Source of the DNA: Sinohyriopsis cumingii
Lineage: Eukaryota; Mollusca; Bivalvia; Unionida; Unionidae
Length of the DNA: 64,000 bases
NCBI GenBank assembly: GCA_028554795.2
Contig: CM068832.1
Span: 82,515,680 to 82,579,679 of the forward strand
Direction of reading: 5' to 3'
How positions within the stretch are numbered: the first letter of the stretch is position 1; every line of letters starts with the position of its first letter. Position numbers and translations under genes: made by a program. Below, piece after piece: positions 1 through 12,779 of the stretch. A model generated the notes under the pieces. It had not been told where the DNA came from, made no database searches, and saw only the letters and a program-made list of their open reading frames with translations.

Positions 1-92
1 GTATTAGCCCTTTGCATGACTCGGACGGGGATCGAATCCGTGAACGTCCGAAATCGATTCGGACGCTTTAACCACTTAAGTCTCCAGAGAGG
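1..92 (-). mobile_element. tRNA-like SINE head, fragment
   Basis: Read on the minus strand, the segment has a box-B-like motif (GGATTCGATCC, close to GGTTCGANTCC) preceded by a tRNA-arm-like stretch containing AGTGGTTAAAGCG. It differs from the commoner SINE family elsewhere in the window. It runs off the window edge, so its full form is unknown. It could also be a degenerate tRNA pseudogene. Confidence 0.35.
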
Positions 93-99
93 TCGACAC

Positions 100-200
100 A
101 TATGTACATACATACATATATACATACATACATACATACATACAGACATACATACATAAACTGACACACACACAAACATACACACACACACACGAACACA
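100..200. repeat. TACA/CA simple repeat
   Basis: A run of TACA tetranucleotides passes into CACACA dinucleotides. It sits where the other units of the neighbouring array also carry a CA tract, so it marks the left edge of the first array unit. Confidence 0.8.
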
Positions 201-3200
201 TATATAGCCATTACCTTAATTTTTTTTATTTACAGAGACGAACACACGATGATATTTAATATATTCTAAATTTAGCAGACAAAGTAATAGCTTATATTTA
301 CTTTCCATGGAGTGCATTCCCATCCTAATAAAATTGTCACATTATATACATGCGAACACTTCACTTTATATATATATGGAGTGTTCTAGCAGCGATTCGG
401 AATAAAGCGAAATGACTAATAATCTTATTTGGTAGCATGCTTTTCTTTAAAATGCTTAAAACTATTTACCCATATCACTCCTGATTTTGCCGCCACTATT
501 GAATTAGATTAGATTTAGTTCTTAATAAAAAGAAACGGTTAATATCGTGTATGATATATCACAAAATAATAACATCTAGGTCATAATACATTCCAATGCC
601 AAAAGTAATTTTGTCATATTGCATTAATATTAACATTGATTATAAGATGGCATGGCTATACCTATGCAGCATTGTTTTCTGTCTCTAAATAAGTATTTTC
701 ACACCAGTGTACGAACGGGACATGCAAGAAAGTACCAATACAAAATACATAATTAAAGAAATACGGCATTGTTCCAAACTTACTCTCTGTAGGGGAATAT
801 TTCAAATCGTACTTTAATCTCTCTCTCTCTCTTTCATAAGCACAAGGTAAGAAGAATAGAGCACATGGTTCGCCGCTTACATTATACGATATCAATCAAT
901 TCCTTTAGCCAAATTGTCCTTTTGTTTGAAACTGGTTACCGCTATACGGAGAACAAGAGACGCATTTAAAAGATATTCACCATGTATTATAATAGTCTAT
1001 TGGCATACTTAGAAAAGGAATCTCTAATCAGACGGGGTCATTATTGCTAGATACAATTACTACACTCCATACAGCTGAACGACCTCTACTTATTGGGTCA
1101 TTGGAATACTATGGTTTATTGTTTTGAATATATTTAGTATCTTCTGTACTGTATTTTGTCAAACCTCATGCTATATCAACAAAGTGAATTAGCCAAAAGA
1201 AACCAATTTATTTCGTCTTTTCTTTTGCTGAGTTTCTTGAAAGGATCGATTTTATACCTACTCAAATACATTTCTACAAATACCGCTTTAATAACAACTT
1301 TGCACACTAGAACAATTTTTCAACGTGATGGAAGTAGCAGGACATTTTCTGCTTATATTTTCCTATTTTCTTTTTCATCGTAAATACACTATGTTCTCCT
1401 ACTTTGCTTGTCTGACCGATTGTTCTGTTCTCTGTCATATGAAACACCAATGTCTCTATAGCTACCGTTGTCGAACGTGTTGAAATATAATGAATGTAAA
1501 TGAATGTTAGTGTTCGGAACTGACATTGATATAATTATATTGGATGTGTCAGTTGTTTGCATTTGTGTCATATTATCAGGTTTATTTCTTAGCTCTAACA
1601 GTATAAATAGTTTGCAGAAGGTATGACGTTTAACACAATGTTGTCACGTATTGATAGGTCTCTGGAATTTACTCTTAAATCACAGAACCTGGCTGAAGCA
1701 GACTGTTGCAAAACATTAGACTCGTTATTTTCTTTGGTCCTCATTATCATCTTGAATAAACTTAAATGGACTCGCTACTCTAGTTTAAATTGTACATGGA
1801 ATTTCATTTTTTCAAAGAACAATGTACAAAGAATAGAACACATGGTTTGCCGCTGACACAAACGATATGAATCAATTCCGTTAGCTAAAGGTTATTTTTG
1901 CTAAAAAAATATAACGAAGTGTAATATAATAGTCTAGTGGCATACTTAGAAAAGGAACATCAAAACAGAGGAGGCTATTCATACTAGATACAATTACTCT
2001 CCCTAAAACTGGATAAAATCTACTTACAGTGTTACTGAAATGCTATGGCTTTTCTTTATATTCAGTATGTTCTGTACTGAATTTGGCCCAATTTAAAAGG
2101 TTCATTATAGATCGAGACTAGAAAAATAGCTAACTCAAAACAAGGATTTTTATTTTGTCGTTGCTTTTTCCGAGTTTCTTGAAACGATCGATTGCTTACC
2201 TTCATAAATCTAGGTATACGACTACCTCAGTGGTAACATAGCTTTGTAGACCAGAACGAAGTTTCAACATTATGGTTGTAGCAGGATTGTGTCTGCTTAT
2301 CTTTAAACTATTTTTCTCTTCATCATAAATAACACTCTGCCCTTTTACTTTGCTTGTTTAACCTATGTTTCTTTTTATTATTTTCTGAAATGTCACTCCT
2401 CTATATTGACCGTAGGTAACAGAGTTAAGATATAATGAATGTAATTGCACGCAAGTGTACGCAAATAATTATGATATATTTATATTTGATATATATATTT
2501 ATTGCATTTGCGTAATATTATCAGGTATGTTGTATATACCTAACAGTATACATGTTTTCCATAGCGTACGACTTGTCAATTAAATATAAATATAATATTT
2601 CAGGCCTGAGACCAACGATCGTCAGGCTTTGATAGGTATTTGGAGATTAGTCTTAAATCACAGGACTTTGTTAAATCAAAATGATGCAACACATTAGGTT
2701 CATTCAATATATTGGTCCTCATCACCATTTCGAATAAACTTGTATCGACTCGCATCATATCTGAAAAAAACCTTCCTGGTGAAAAATGTAATGTCAAATT
2801 AAGAATTCGAATTTTAAGAGAAATGCAACTATTTTAATTTTTAAATTGTGTGTGTGAATATGTTTGTTTGTGTGTTTGCGTGATGGAGATTCTCATTTTT
2901 TTCTGCTAGCATATCTTGAGAGGAGTTCATTAGGTACTGTTAGCAAGGCATTATTTAATCCACCAATGTTAAGAACATAAGATTGTCGCATTGATATACA
3001 CGTTCCATGATATAAAAACTACAAATAAACATCGATCTAAAGTCTGTCATCTGAATGAGTAATGAATAAATAAACCGTCAATGTAGCAAACACATGTTTG
3101 ATGCTGATGTAACGTAATTTGGTGACATGTGGTTCTGTCGTAAATGAAAATAGTTAGTCAGGCGTAATGAATAATTCCTAAGACAAGTACAATATCTGAA

Positions 3201-3239
3201 TGCTTCTCTTCCTTTCTTTCTCTCTCCATCACACACACC

Positions 3240-3303
<64 letters not shown>
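190..3303. repeat. Tandem array unit 1 (half A then half B)
   Basis: This segment is repeated 3,117 bp downstream with very few changes across its first two thirds. It has two halves: A (about 650-1,800) and B (about 1,860-2,800). The halves are related to each other: both carry an AGAATAGA[GA]CACATGGTT motif, then a stretch naming ATTCAGTATGTTCTGT-like sequence, then a box around CTTAAATCACAG. Short open frames (for example 662-895 minus and 1,156-1,383 plus) recur in unit 2 but show no protein family, and I do not regard them as genes. Relative to unit 3 it lacks about 590 bp near position 445. No transposon hallmark was recognised. Confidence 0.75.

Positions 3304-3306
<3 letters not shown>
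3219..3306. repeat. (CA)n microsatellite
   Basis: Almost pure CA repeat with two interruptions. It lies at the junction of array units 1 and 2 and recurs in shortened form at about 6,910-6,940 and 24,810-24,840. Apparent open frames across it are repeat artefacts. Confidence 0.95.
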
Positions 3307-6300
3307 GAACACATATATAGCCATTAACTTAAATGTTTTTATTTACAAAGACGAAAACACGATGATATTTAATACATTCTAAATTTAGCAGACATAGTAA
3401 TAATTTACATTTACTTTCCATGGAGTGCATTCCCATCCTAATAAAATTGTCACATTATATACATGCGAACACTTCACTTTATATATATATATATGGAGTG
3501 TTCTAGCGGCGATTCGGAATAAAGCGAAATGACTAATAATCTTATTTTTTAGCATGCTTTTCTTTAAAATGCTTAAAACTATTTACCCATATCACTCCTG
3601 ATTTTGCCGCCACTATTGAATTAGATTAGATTTAGTTCTTAATAAAAAGAAACGGTTAATATCGTGTATGATATATCACAAAATAATAACATCTAGGTCA
3701 TAATACATTCCAATGCCAAAAGTAATTTTGTCATATTGCATTAATATTAACATTGATTGTAAGATGGCATGGCTATACCTATGCAGCATTGTTTTCTGTC
3801 TCTAAATAAGTATTTTCACACCAGTGTACGAACGGGACATGCAAGAAAGTACCAATACAAAATACATAATTAAAGAAATACGGCATTGTTCCAAACTTAC
3901 TCTCTGTAGGGGAATATTTCAAATCGTACTTTAATCTCTCTCTCTCTCTTTCATAAGCACAATGTAAGAAGAATAGAGCACATGGTTCGCCGCTTACATT
4001 ATACGACATCAATCAATTCCTTTAGCCAAATTGTCCTTTTGTTTGAAACTGGTTACCGCTATACAGAAAACAAGAGACGCATTTAAAAGATACTCACCAT
4101 GTATTATAATAGTCTATTGGCATACTTAGAAAAGGAATCTCTAATCAGAGGGGGTCATTATTGCTAGATACAATTACTACACTCCATACAGCTGAACGAC
4201 CTCTACTTATTGGGTCATTGGAATACTATGGTTTATTGTTTTGAATATATTTAGTATGTTCTGTTCTGTATTTTGTCAAACCTCATGCTATATCAACAAA
4301 GTGAATTAGCCAAAAGAAACCAATTTATTTCGTCTTTTCTTTTGCTGAGTTTCTTGAAAGGATCGATTTTATACCTACTCAAATACATTTCTACAAATAC
4401 CGCTTTAATAACAACTTTGCACACTAGAACAATTTTTCAACGTGATGGAAGTAGCAGGAATTTTTCTGCTTTTTTTTTCCTATTTTCTATTTCATCGTAA
4501 ATACACTATGTTCTCTTACTTTGCTTGTCTGACCGATTGTTCTGTTCTCTGTTATCTGAAACACCAATGTCTCTATAGCTACTGTTGCCGAACGTGTTGA
4601 AATATAATGAATGTAAATGAATGTTAGTGTTCAGAACTGACATTGATATAATTATATTGGATGTGTCAGTTGTTTGCATGTGTGTCGTATTATTAGGTTT
4701 ATTTCGTAGCTCTAACAGTATAAATAGTTTGCAGAAGGTATGACGTTTAACTCGAAGATAAATATCCTGTCTAGCTGTCGACAAAATGTTGTCACGTATT
4801 GATAGGTCTCTGGAATTTACTCTTAAATCACAGAACCAGGCTGAAGCAGCCTGTTGCAAAACATTAGGCTCGTTATTTTCTTTGGTCCTCATTATCATCT
4901 TGAATAAACTTAAATGGACTCGCTACTGTAGAAAATGTATTAAAAAACAATTCTGGGAAATTATTGATTATCAAGAATTCGACTTTCAAGGTCAATGCAA
5001 CTATTATACTTTTCAAAACTGTGTGTGTATGTGTGCGTGTGTATGTTTGTGTGGTAGCAATCCTCACTTTTATCTCATTCTCGTATGTAAATATATCTTA
5101 AGTGAACTTTATTCAGGCCTGTTTATAAGGCATTATATACTACCACGTCGTTTTTAACACAACAGTATCGTACAGACATGTACTCTATGATATATTAGTT
5201 AAAGGCAACATTGAGCAACATTTTGCAATATGAACGAGGACTGTTGTCAATATTGTAATAATGTCGACTTTCTCCGTGATTTTGTTAATAATGTGCGTTA
5301 TTTATTTGAATTAATTGCTCAGACCATATATTTAACCAAGGCCTCGTTATCAATGATGCAGCTATATCCAATCTAAGAATGAGAACACGTAAGACAGAGC
5401 CATTACAAGGAGCATAATTAAAGAAAAATGACATTGATCCAAACTTACTCTCTATAGAGGAGTAGATTAAATCGTATCTGAAATTTTATTTTTTTCAAAG
5501 AACAATGTAAAAAGAATAGAACACATGGTTCGCCACTAATACAAACGATATGAATCAATTCCGTTAGCTAAAGGTTATTTTTGATATAAAAAAAAGATAA
5601 CGAAGTGTAATATAATAGTCTAGTGGCATACTTAGAAAAGGAATATCAAAACAGAGGAGGTTATTCATACTAGATACAATTACTCTCCCTAAAACTGGAT
5701 AAAATCTACTTGCAGTGTTACTGAAATGCCATGGTTTTCTATATATTCAGTATGTTCTGTACTGAATTTGGCCCAATTTAAAAGGTTCATTATAGATCGA
5801 GACTAGAAAAATAGCTAACTCAAACCAAGGATTTTTATTTTGTCGTTGCTTTTTCCGAGTTTCTTGAAACGATCGATTGCTTACCTTCATAAATCTAGGT
5901 ATACGACTACCTCAGTGGTAACATAGCTTTGTAGACCAGAACGAAGTTTCAACATTATGGTTGTAGCAGAATTATGTCTGCTTCTCTTTAAACTATTTTT
6001 CTCTTCATCATAAATAACACTCTGCCCTTTTACTTTGCTTGTCTAACCTATGTTTCTTTTTCTTATGTTCTGAAATATCACTCCTCTATATTGACCGTAG
6101 GTAACAGAGTTAATATATATTGAATGCAATTGCACGCAAGTGTACGCAAATAATTATGATATATTTATATTTGATATATATATATTTATTGCATTTGCGT
6201 AATATTATCAGGTATGTTGTACATCCCTAACATTATGCATGTTTGCCATAACGTACGACTTGTCAATTAAATATAAATATAACATTTCAGGCCTGAGACC

Positions 6301-6940
6301 AACGATCGACAGGCTTTGATAGGTATTTGGAGATTAGTCTTAAATCACAGGACTTTGTTAAATCAAAATGATACAACACATTAGGTTAATTCAATATATT
6401 AGTCCTCATCACCATCTCTAATAAACTTGTATCGACTCGCAGCATATCTGAAAAAACCTTCCTGGTGAAAGATTTATATGTCAAATTAAGAATTTGAATT
6501 TCTAGATGAATGCAACTATTTTAATTTTTAAATTGTGTGTGCATATGCTTGTTTGTATGTTTGTGTCATGGAGATTCCCATTTCCTATTCATGCTTGCGT
6601 ATCTTAAGTGGAATTTATTAATTACTATTAGCAAAGCATTATTTAATCTACCAATGTTCTGAAGATAACATTGTCGGACCGACATACACATTCAATGATA
6701 TAAAAACTAAAAGTAAACATTGATCTGTTACCTGAATGAGAACTGCAAACGGAAAGCGTCAATGTAGCAAGCATGTTTGATGCTGATGTAACGTAACATG
6801 GTGACATGTGGTTCTGTCCCTAAATGAAAATAGTTGGTCAGTAGTATCGAATAATTCCTATGACCATTACAATATCTGAATGCATCTTTTCCTTTCTTTC
6901 TCTCTCTATCACACACACCAGCACACAAACACACACACAC
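3304..6940. repeat. Tandem array unit 2 (half A then half B)
   Basis: Near-identical to unit 1 over 3,307-4,900. It then carries about 560 bp (about 4,928-5,480) that unit 1 lacks, and rejoins unit 1 at the TTTTTTCAAAGAACAATG box. It shares with unit 1 the same missing 590 bp near 3,560, so both descend from one deleted ancestor that was then duplicated. The extra segment includes a box (5,215-5,370) that is related to the 120-bp repeats at 9.0-9.4 kb. No protein family was recognised. Confidence 0.75.
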
Positions 6941-8990
6941 GCGAAGACATATAGAGCCATTAACTTAAATATTTTCATTTACACAGATGAACACTCGATG
7001 ATATTTAATATATTCTAAATTTAGCAGACACAGTAGTAACTTCTATTTACGTTCCATGGAATGTATTCCCATCCTAATAAAATTGTGGCATTAAATACAT
7101 GCTAACACTTGACTTTATATATCAATGGAGTGTTGTAGCAGCGATTCGGAATAAAGCGAAATGACAAATAATCTTATTCGGTAGCATGCTTTTCTTTAAC
7201 GTGCTTAAATATTGCTAGTTGATCGAGGAATATAAACATTGGCAAACAGAAAGATAGCAAAACTATTGCATGTTTTCAGAATATAAAACGTTATTAAACT
7301 TAAGACATCGGTGAGGATGAAATTAACATTATATACCACAGCGTCCCGCCACAATACATCCAACTACTATCATTTGCAATGTCATATCTTTCCCCAAATC
7401 ATTTTTTATTAGTCTGCTGTATTATTAACGGTACACATTAACCAGAATGGTATGTCCTTTGTGCGCTTGACCCATATATATATCATCTTTATTAGGGTCT
7501 AGTTCACCTCAGACAGGCTAAGCTGTTGTGCATGTATTGTTCTTGCTTTGTATGAACAAGTGACTTCATGAAATAGTATAAGCATAATGCACACACTGCA
7601 TCATAAGTTTCGAGTGGACAAAAACCTGAAAAGTAATAAGACAAGAGGTCAGTCTCATATGGCCAGTTATTTTATTTATTCCACTTTCATCATTTGTCAG
7701 TTGTAAAATTATATTTGGTGTTTCTTTTGTGCCTCAAAAACAACCCGGATGTTTTTTAGCTTCATCCTTCTCGTTGTACACCATTTACCCATATATGTAC
7801 TGATTTTGTCGCCAATATTGATTTAGATTAGATTTTGTTCTTAATAAAAGAAACGGGTAATTTCGTGCATGCTATAACACAAAACAATAACATTTAGGTC
7901 ATAATCTATTGGAGTGCCAACAATAATTTTGTCATACTGCATTAATATTAACATTGATTGTTAGATGGCTAGACCAAGGCTGCATTGTTTTCTTTCTCTA
8001 AATAAGTATTTGCACACCAATGCCCGAACGTGACATGGAAGAATGTACCATTACAAAATATATAATTAAAGAAATATGGCTATGTTCCAAACTTACTCTC
8101 TGTAGGAGAGTATTTTAAATCGTAATTTAATCTCTCTCTCTCTCTCTCTTTCATAAGCATAATGTAAGAAGAATAGAGCCCATGGTTTGCACCTTACATT
8201 ATACGATATCAATCAATTCCTTTTGTCAAATTGTCCTTTTGTTTGAAACTGGTTACCCCTACACAGAGAACAAGGGACGCATTTAAAAGATAGTCATGAT
8301 TAATATAATAGTCAGCTGGCATACTAATAAAGGAAAGCTTTAATCAGAGGCGGCTATTATTGCTTAGATACAATTGCTCCCCTCCATACAGCTGAAAGAA
8401 TACTTTTTATGGGGTCATTGGAATACCATGGCTTATTGTTTTATTATGTTCAGTATTTTCGGTACTTTATTTTGTTCGAGACAAAAGTGTTTGCCATGTC
8501 GAGAAAATGAAATAGTCAAAACAAGCCGATATCTTTTTTTCTTTTCTTTTGCTGAATTTCTTGCAAGGATTGGTTGCCTACCTTCTCAAATTCTTTTCTA
8601 CGTCCACTGCCGTAATAACATCTTTGCAGACCACATCAGGGTTTAAACATTATGGTTGTAGCATGAATTTGTCTGCTTATGTTTACCCAATTTTCATCTT
8701 CGTAGTAAATACAAATGTTCTCTTACTTTGCTTGTCTGACCGATTTTTAACTTTGCTTTTTTCTGAAACACCACTATCTCTTTATTGACCTTTGCCGAAA
8801 GCGTTGAAATATAGTTAAGGTAAATGAACGTCAGCGTACGCAAATGACACTGATATATTTATATTGGTTATGCCATTTTTTAGCATGGGTGTTAGGTTAT
8901 CAGTAATATTTCATCGCTCTAACATTATACATATTTTCCAGAACGTATGACGTTTAACTTAGAGATAAAATTAAAAGAAAACATTGATCC
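6941..8990. repeat. Tandem array unit 3, diverged
   Basis: Same order of boxes as units 1 and 2 but clearly more diverged. It keeps about 590 bp (7,210-7,790) absent from units 1 and 2, with counterparts at 25,090-25,560 and 27,135-27,240. The A-half motifs are readable: the CT repeat at 8,130-8,150, the AGAATAGAGCCCATGG box and the GGGGTCATTGGAATACCATGG box near 8,411. Short open frames at 8,374-8,788 overlap in different frames and look incidental. Confidence 0.65.
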
Positions 8991-9440
8991 ACATTCTGTC
9001 AATTGAACGAGTACTGTTGTCTATCTTGTACCAATGTCTACTTTCACAGTGATTTTGTTAAAAATGTGCGTTATTTATTTGTAGTAATAGCTCAGAACAT
9101 ATATGTAGCCACGTGCTCGTTGTCAGTGATATAACTATATCCACAAGGTAAATGTTAATACTAATAGAGTGCGTCTTTACTTTGTAGTCATTCCTCTAAC
9201 TAAATGTGTAAACATGTCAACTGTGTACCAATGTCCACACTCGTTATGTTTTTAGTATACATGTGTGTTCTTATATTGAATTGATCGTTCAAACTAAATG
9301 TGTATTTATGTCGTCGTTGTTCATGAGGTACCAATGTCCCCATGCTCCATTTTGTTGATAATAATGTGCGTCTGTATTTTGTATTGATCGCGCAAAATAG
9401 AAGGATAAAGATGCCGACAGTCTGCTAGTAATACTGTGCC
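8990..9440. repeat. Degenerate tandem repeat of about 110-120 bp
   Basis: Three to four decayed copies of a unit naming ACCAATGTC, then GTTAATAATGTGCGT, then a box ending in CTCA or CGCA before the next copy. A related single copy is present in array unit 2 at 5,215-5,370, which ties this short array to the larger repeat family. Confidence 0.5.
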
Positions 9441-9700
9441 TTATTATATTGAATTTGTTTGATTAGTTCCCTTAGTCTATTATTTGCCTTCCTCAATTGT
9501 CGATTTCCATGTTGACTCTGTGGGGGCTATACGAAAACATGGTGCAACCTTTCTAGCATTTCCTTCACCAACCGCAAATCATTGAGTATCCCTTGTAATT
9601 ATGTAGCTTCTCTATGATATTGCTCGCCATCTTATCTTATGCACTGTTGAATGGCACGATTGACTGACTAACTGACTACTTAAATTTACGTCGATTTCGC
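9440..9700. other. No recognisable feature
   Basis: Unique-looking sequence with a short GACTGACTAACTGACTA run near 9,660. I see no gene, repeat family or RNA. Confidence 0.3.
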
Positions 9701-10140
9701 TGGGTCGGGCATGTGCGATGGGTTACTGCCTGCAGAGCAGGCTATTTAATTAATTGCGGGGGAAGAAAACAGAACAACATGCCCTACGCGTTTATACAAT
9801 CAAAATATACTGGTAAATTAAGCCGTCCGGTCGTGGAAATACAATGTCCCAAACGACCTGTATGTATGGCTGACATGAGTGTGGATATACCCAACTCGCA
9901 CTCAAATTTATAGTCCGTATCAACTGTCCTGACGCGTATTTTGAACCACCCATTTATAGCGCCCCCCGCCCGGTTCCGTTATACACGCTCTTCGGGGTAA
10001 CTGAAACATTAAGACGGGTGGGAATAGTTCCACATTCCGTCTTAATGAAAACGTCAGAGGGAGGAAGAAGGCAAGGGACCCGGCAAAGGGCCCTAGCGCA
10101 ACGGAAAGCTGAAACACCAGGTCGGACTAGAAATCAAAAT
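9700..10140. other. GC-richer patch with a strong hairpin
   Basis: Base composition is clearly richer in G and C than the surroundings. A plus-strand open frame (9,713-9,913) and a minus-strand one (9,920-10,117) do not resemble a family I know. An 11-bp perfect inverted repeat CATTAAGACGG/CCGTCTTAATG (10,007-10,017 and 10,037-10,047) encloses a 19-nt loop that has its own partial GTGGGA/TTCCAC pairing. It may be an old mobile-element fragment. Confidence 0.35.
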
Positions 10141-11200
10141 TTAGTCCAGTTATTCTATAGGACAATTATAATAACCAATAATATGTAAGCCACCTATGCA
10201 ATTAACCGAATCCATAACGTTATGAGAGATATAAACCAAGAGTCAAGAAATTATCTGAGGATGGTGTAAGCGCTATTAAAATAATTTAATACTCAGAGGC
10301 TACTAAACGAAACTGAAAATGGGCATTTACGTTTTCAATGTACACTTTTTTATTTTATTTAAATTTTGTTTCCTTATTTTCAAATGTGTGTGGGTTTCGT
10401 TTGCATAGTATGAATATGACCATTTACACAAAATATAAAAAAGTATTTATGAGACCATTATTCAAAGACTGAACACAGTTTTTAAATGGTAAAACTACAA
10501 AAGGAAGATAATCAGATTATTTGCGTGAAATATCTTTGATAGATAGATATTGAACATATATAATAACATAGTGCATACTTTGTTGACATGACAGTCGTAT
10601 GATATCTCCAAAAATGTGACTTAACACCATTGAAAAATGTATATAATTAATCCATAAAGGTGATTGGTTAAATTATTTTGGATGTGTAGTAATTAATTTT
10701 AATGAAAAAGAAATTACATATCATTTTGCGTTGCTAATCTACTTCTCAAGAAACAAATCATCTGTATAAACTTTAAAGACTATAAATGTTGAAGGATATA
10801 ATTACTAATGTCACCATATTACATACATAAATCCCAACCATACGTATGCAATATATGTACTCATTGCAGGACATGTTGCTTTTATGTGTTTTTCAAAATG
10901 ATCTTGCGAAGCGTAAGAACTGAATTGCTATATTTTATGTTTACTTACCGCTTGGTGCATTCAATCGAAATCAATGAGAGGGATACAATTATGAAAAGAT
11001 AAAGAACCATTTTTAATATTTTGTTGTGCGTCGTTCCAAAAGCGAAAACAACGTGATTTTTCTGCAAATTTGAACGTAGAACAGCCTCTTCTTGGAATGT
11101 GTTCTTCTGCAATACAGTATGAGCTTCAATCTTGTATTTTACAAACAAACTGGTAAAAGGGTTCAATTAAGTCTGTGCGAAATAACATCGTGACCTGTTG
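10140..11200. other. No recognisable gene
   Basis: AT-rich sequence. A 73-codon minus-strand frame at 10,945-11,166 has a hydrophobic end but matches no family known to me. I do not call it. Confidence 0.3.
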
Positions 11201-11204
11201 ACTA

Positions 11205-11398
<194 letters not shown>

Positions 11399-11399
11399 C

Positions 11400-12040
11400 C
11401 AATTACACACTATGCATATTATTCAAAGGAGTTGAAACATTTGTAATTACGCAACGCTTTATTCCAAAGAAGAATTAGAACTAACTCGGAAAGCGGGTAT
11501 ATATTTTCGTTCTGATTGATCCTTCATACTAAAATTTTAAACTGAATCTAAATGTGAAGAAAACTTCATTATTGACGAAGTATCTCATCTAGAACACACA
11601 TGGGTCTGTTTTGAAATATTGCCGAAGTTAATATAAGTTTTCAGACTGTTTGATGCCATGATCACGTCAACATTAACATATGATGAAATGTTAACTAGTG
11701 AATATGCAAATATAATTAAAGAGAGGTTATAATCTGGATTTCTGGAGGCATCCGAGGCATCCATCCGAGGCATACAGACTCCCTTTTAAAACGAGGAAAA
11801 TGTGGAAGATTACCTCAAAGGTTTTAGTTATTATTGTAAATGTCTTAATTATTGAATTAGGCTGAACAAAATGGGTTTATCTGATATCCAAGGCCATTTG
11901 TATTATGCTGAATAAAGTTGAGTTGGTAATGTTACATGGGTTTCGAAAGTTAAAGAAACATTAGTCTCCTATTGATTTGGTTCGGGATTCTTCCTTTTAT
12001 TTCTTTTTAGTTTCTCTGTGTTATATATATTTGTAATAGG
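11400..12040. other. No recognisable feature
   Basis: AT-rich sequence between two repeats. A small GAGGCATCC direct duplication lies near 11,745-11,773. Nothing else is seen. Confidence 0.3.
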
Positions 12041-12049
12041 TGCTCTACA

Positions 12050-12770
12050 TCATTGCAATATTGCTATGCAACTGTAGCATTATGGGATTATGTACTACAG
12101 TGCTAATAACTATTGTTATTGTCATATATCTGTAGTACTTATGTGTCTATGGCCTATATGACCAATATTACCAATACATTTTTGCCATTGTATTTGTTAT
12201 GCATCTGTATCATTATGGACCTCTGACCTACATTACAAATAAATTACTGTCGTTATCAGTGTGAGGTAACTTTAGCAATTTATGGGAGTATAGCCTACAT
12301 TGCCAGTAAACTATTGATAGTGTCATTGCTATGAAATTGTAGCATTATGGGCCTATAACCTACATTACATATAAACTATTGATAGTGTCATTGCTATGAA
12401 ATTTTACCACTATGGGCCTATAACCTACATTACATATAAACTATTGATAGTGTCATTGCTATGAAATTTTACCATTATGGGCCTATAACCTACATTACAT
12501 ATAAACTATTGATAGTGTCATTGCTATGTAATTGTACCATTATGAGTAGGTTGCCTACATTACCAATGAAATATTGCCATTGTCATTGATATATAACGGT
12601 AACATAACTGGCCTATGACCTACATTACTTATAAGCTATTGTTATTGTCATTGCTATGTAACTTTGTCATTATGGGCTTACGACCTACATTACCAATAAA
12701 CTATTGCCATTGTCATTGATATTCAAATGTAATTTAAATGGCTTAAATTACCAATAGACAATTGTCAATA
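12050..12770. repeat. 65-bp minisatellite, about 11 copies
   Basis: The core box CTATTGATAG starts at 12,311, 12,376, 12,441 and 12,506, exactly 65 bp apart. Each unit also carries a GTCATTGCTATG box, a CATTATGGGCCTATAACC box and a CTACATTAC box. The four central copies are nearly identical and the flanking ones are diverged, the usual sign of unequal exchange acting in the middle of an array. Confidence 0.9.
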
Positions 12771-12779
12771 TCTGAGCTG

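Noticed and set aside
662..895. 77-codon frame repeated at 3,779-4,012
   Set aside because: Conservation is due to recent tandem duplication of the whole 3-kb unit; the frame is not kept in the older copies at 8.1 and 25.8 kb.
3078..3382. Cys-Val and Thr-His repeat frames over the CA tract
   Set aside because: Artefacts of a (CA)n microsatellite.
9713..10117. Host gene or LINE 3' end (phrase RFRWVGHV near 9,695)
   Set aside because: One short LINE-like phrase is not enough; the rest of the patch does not follow LINE coding.
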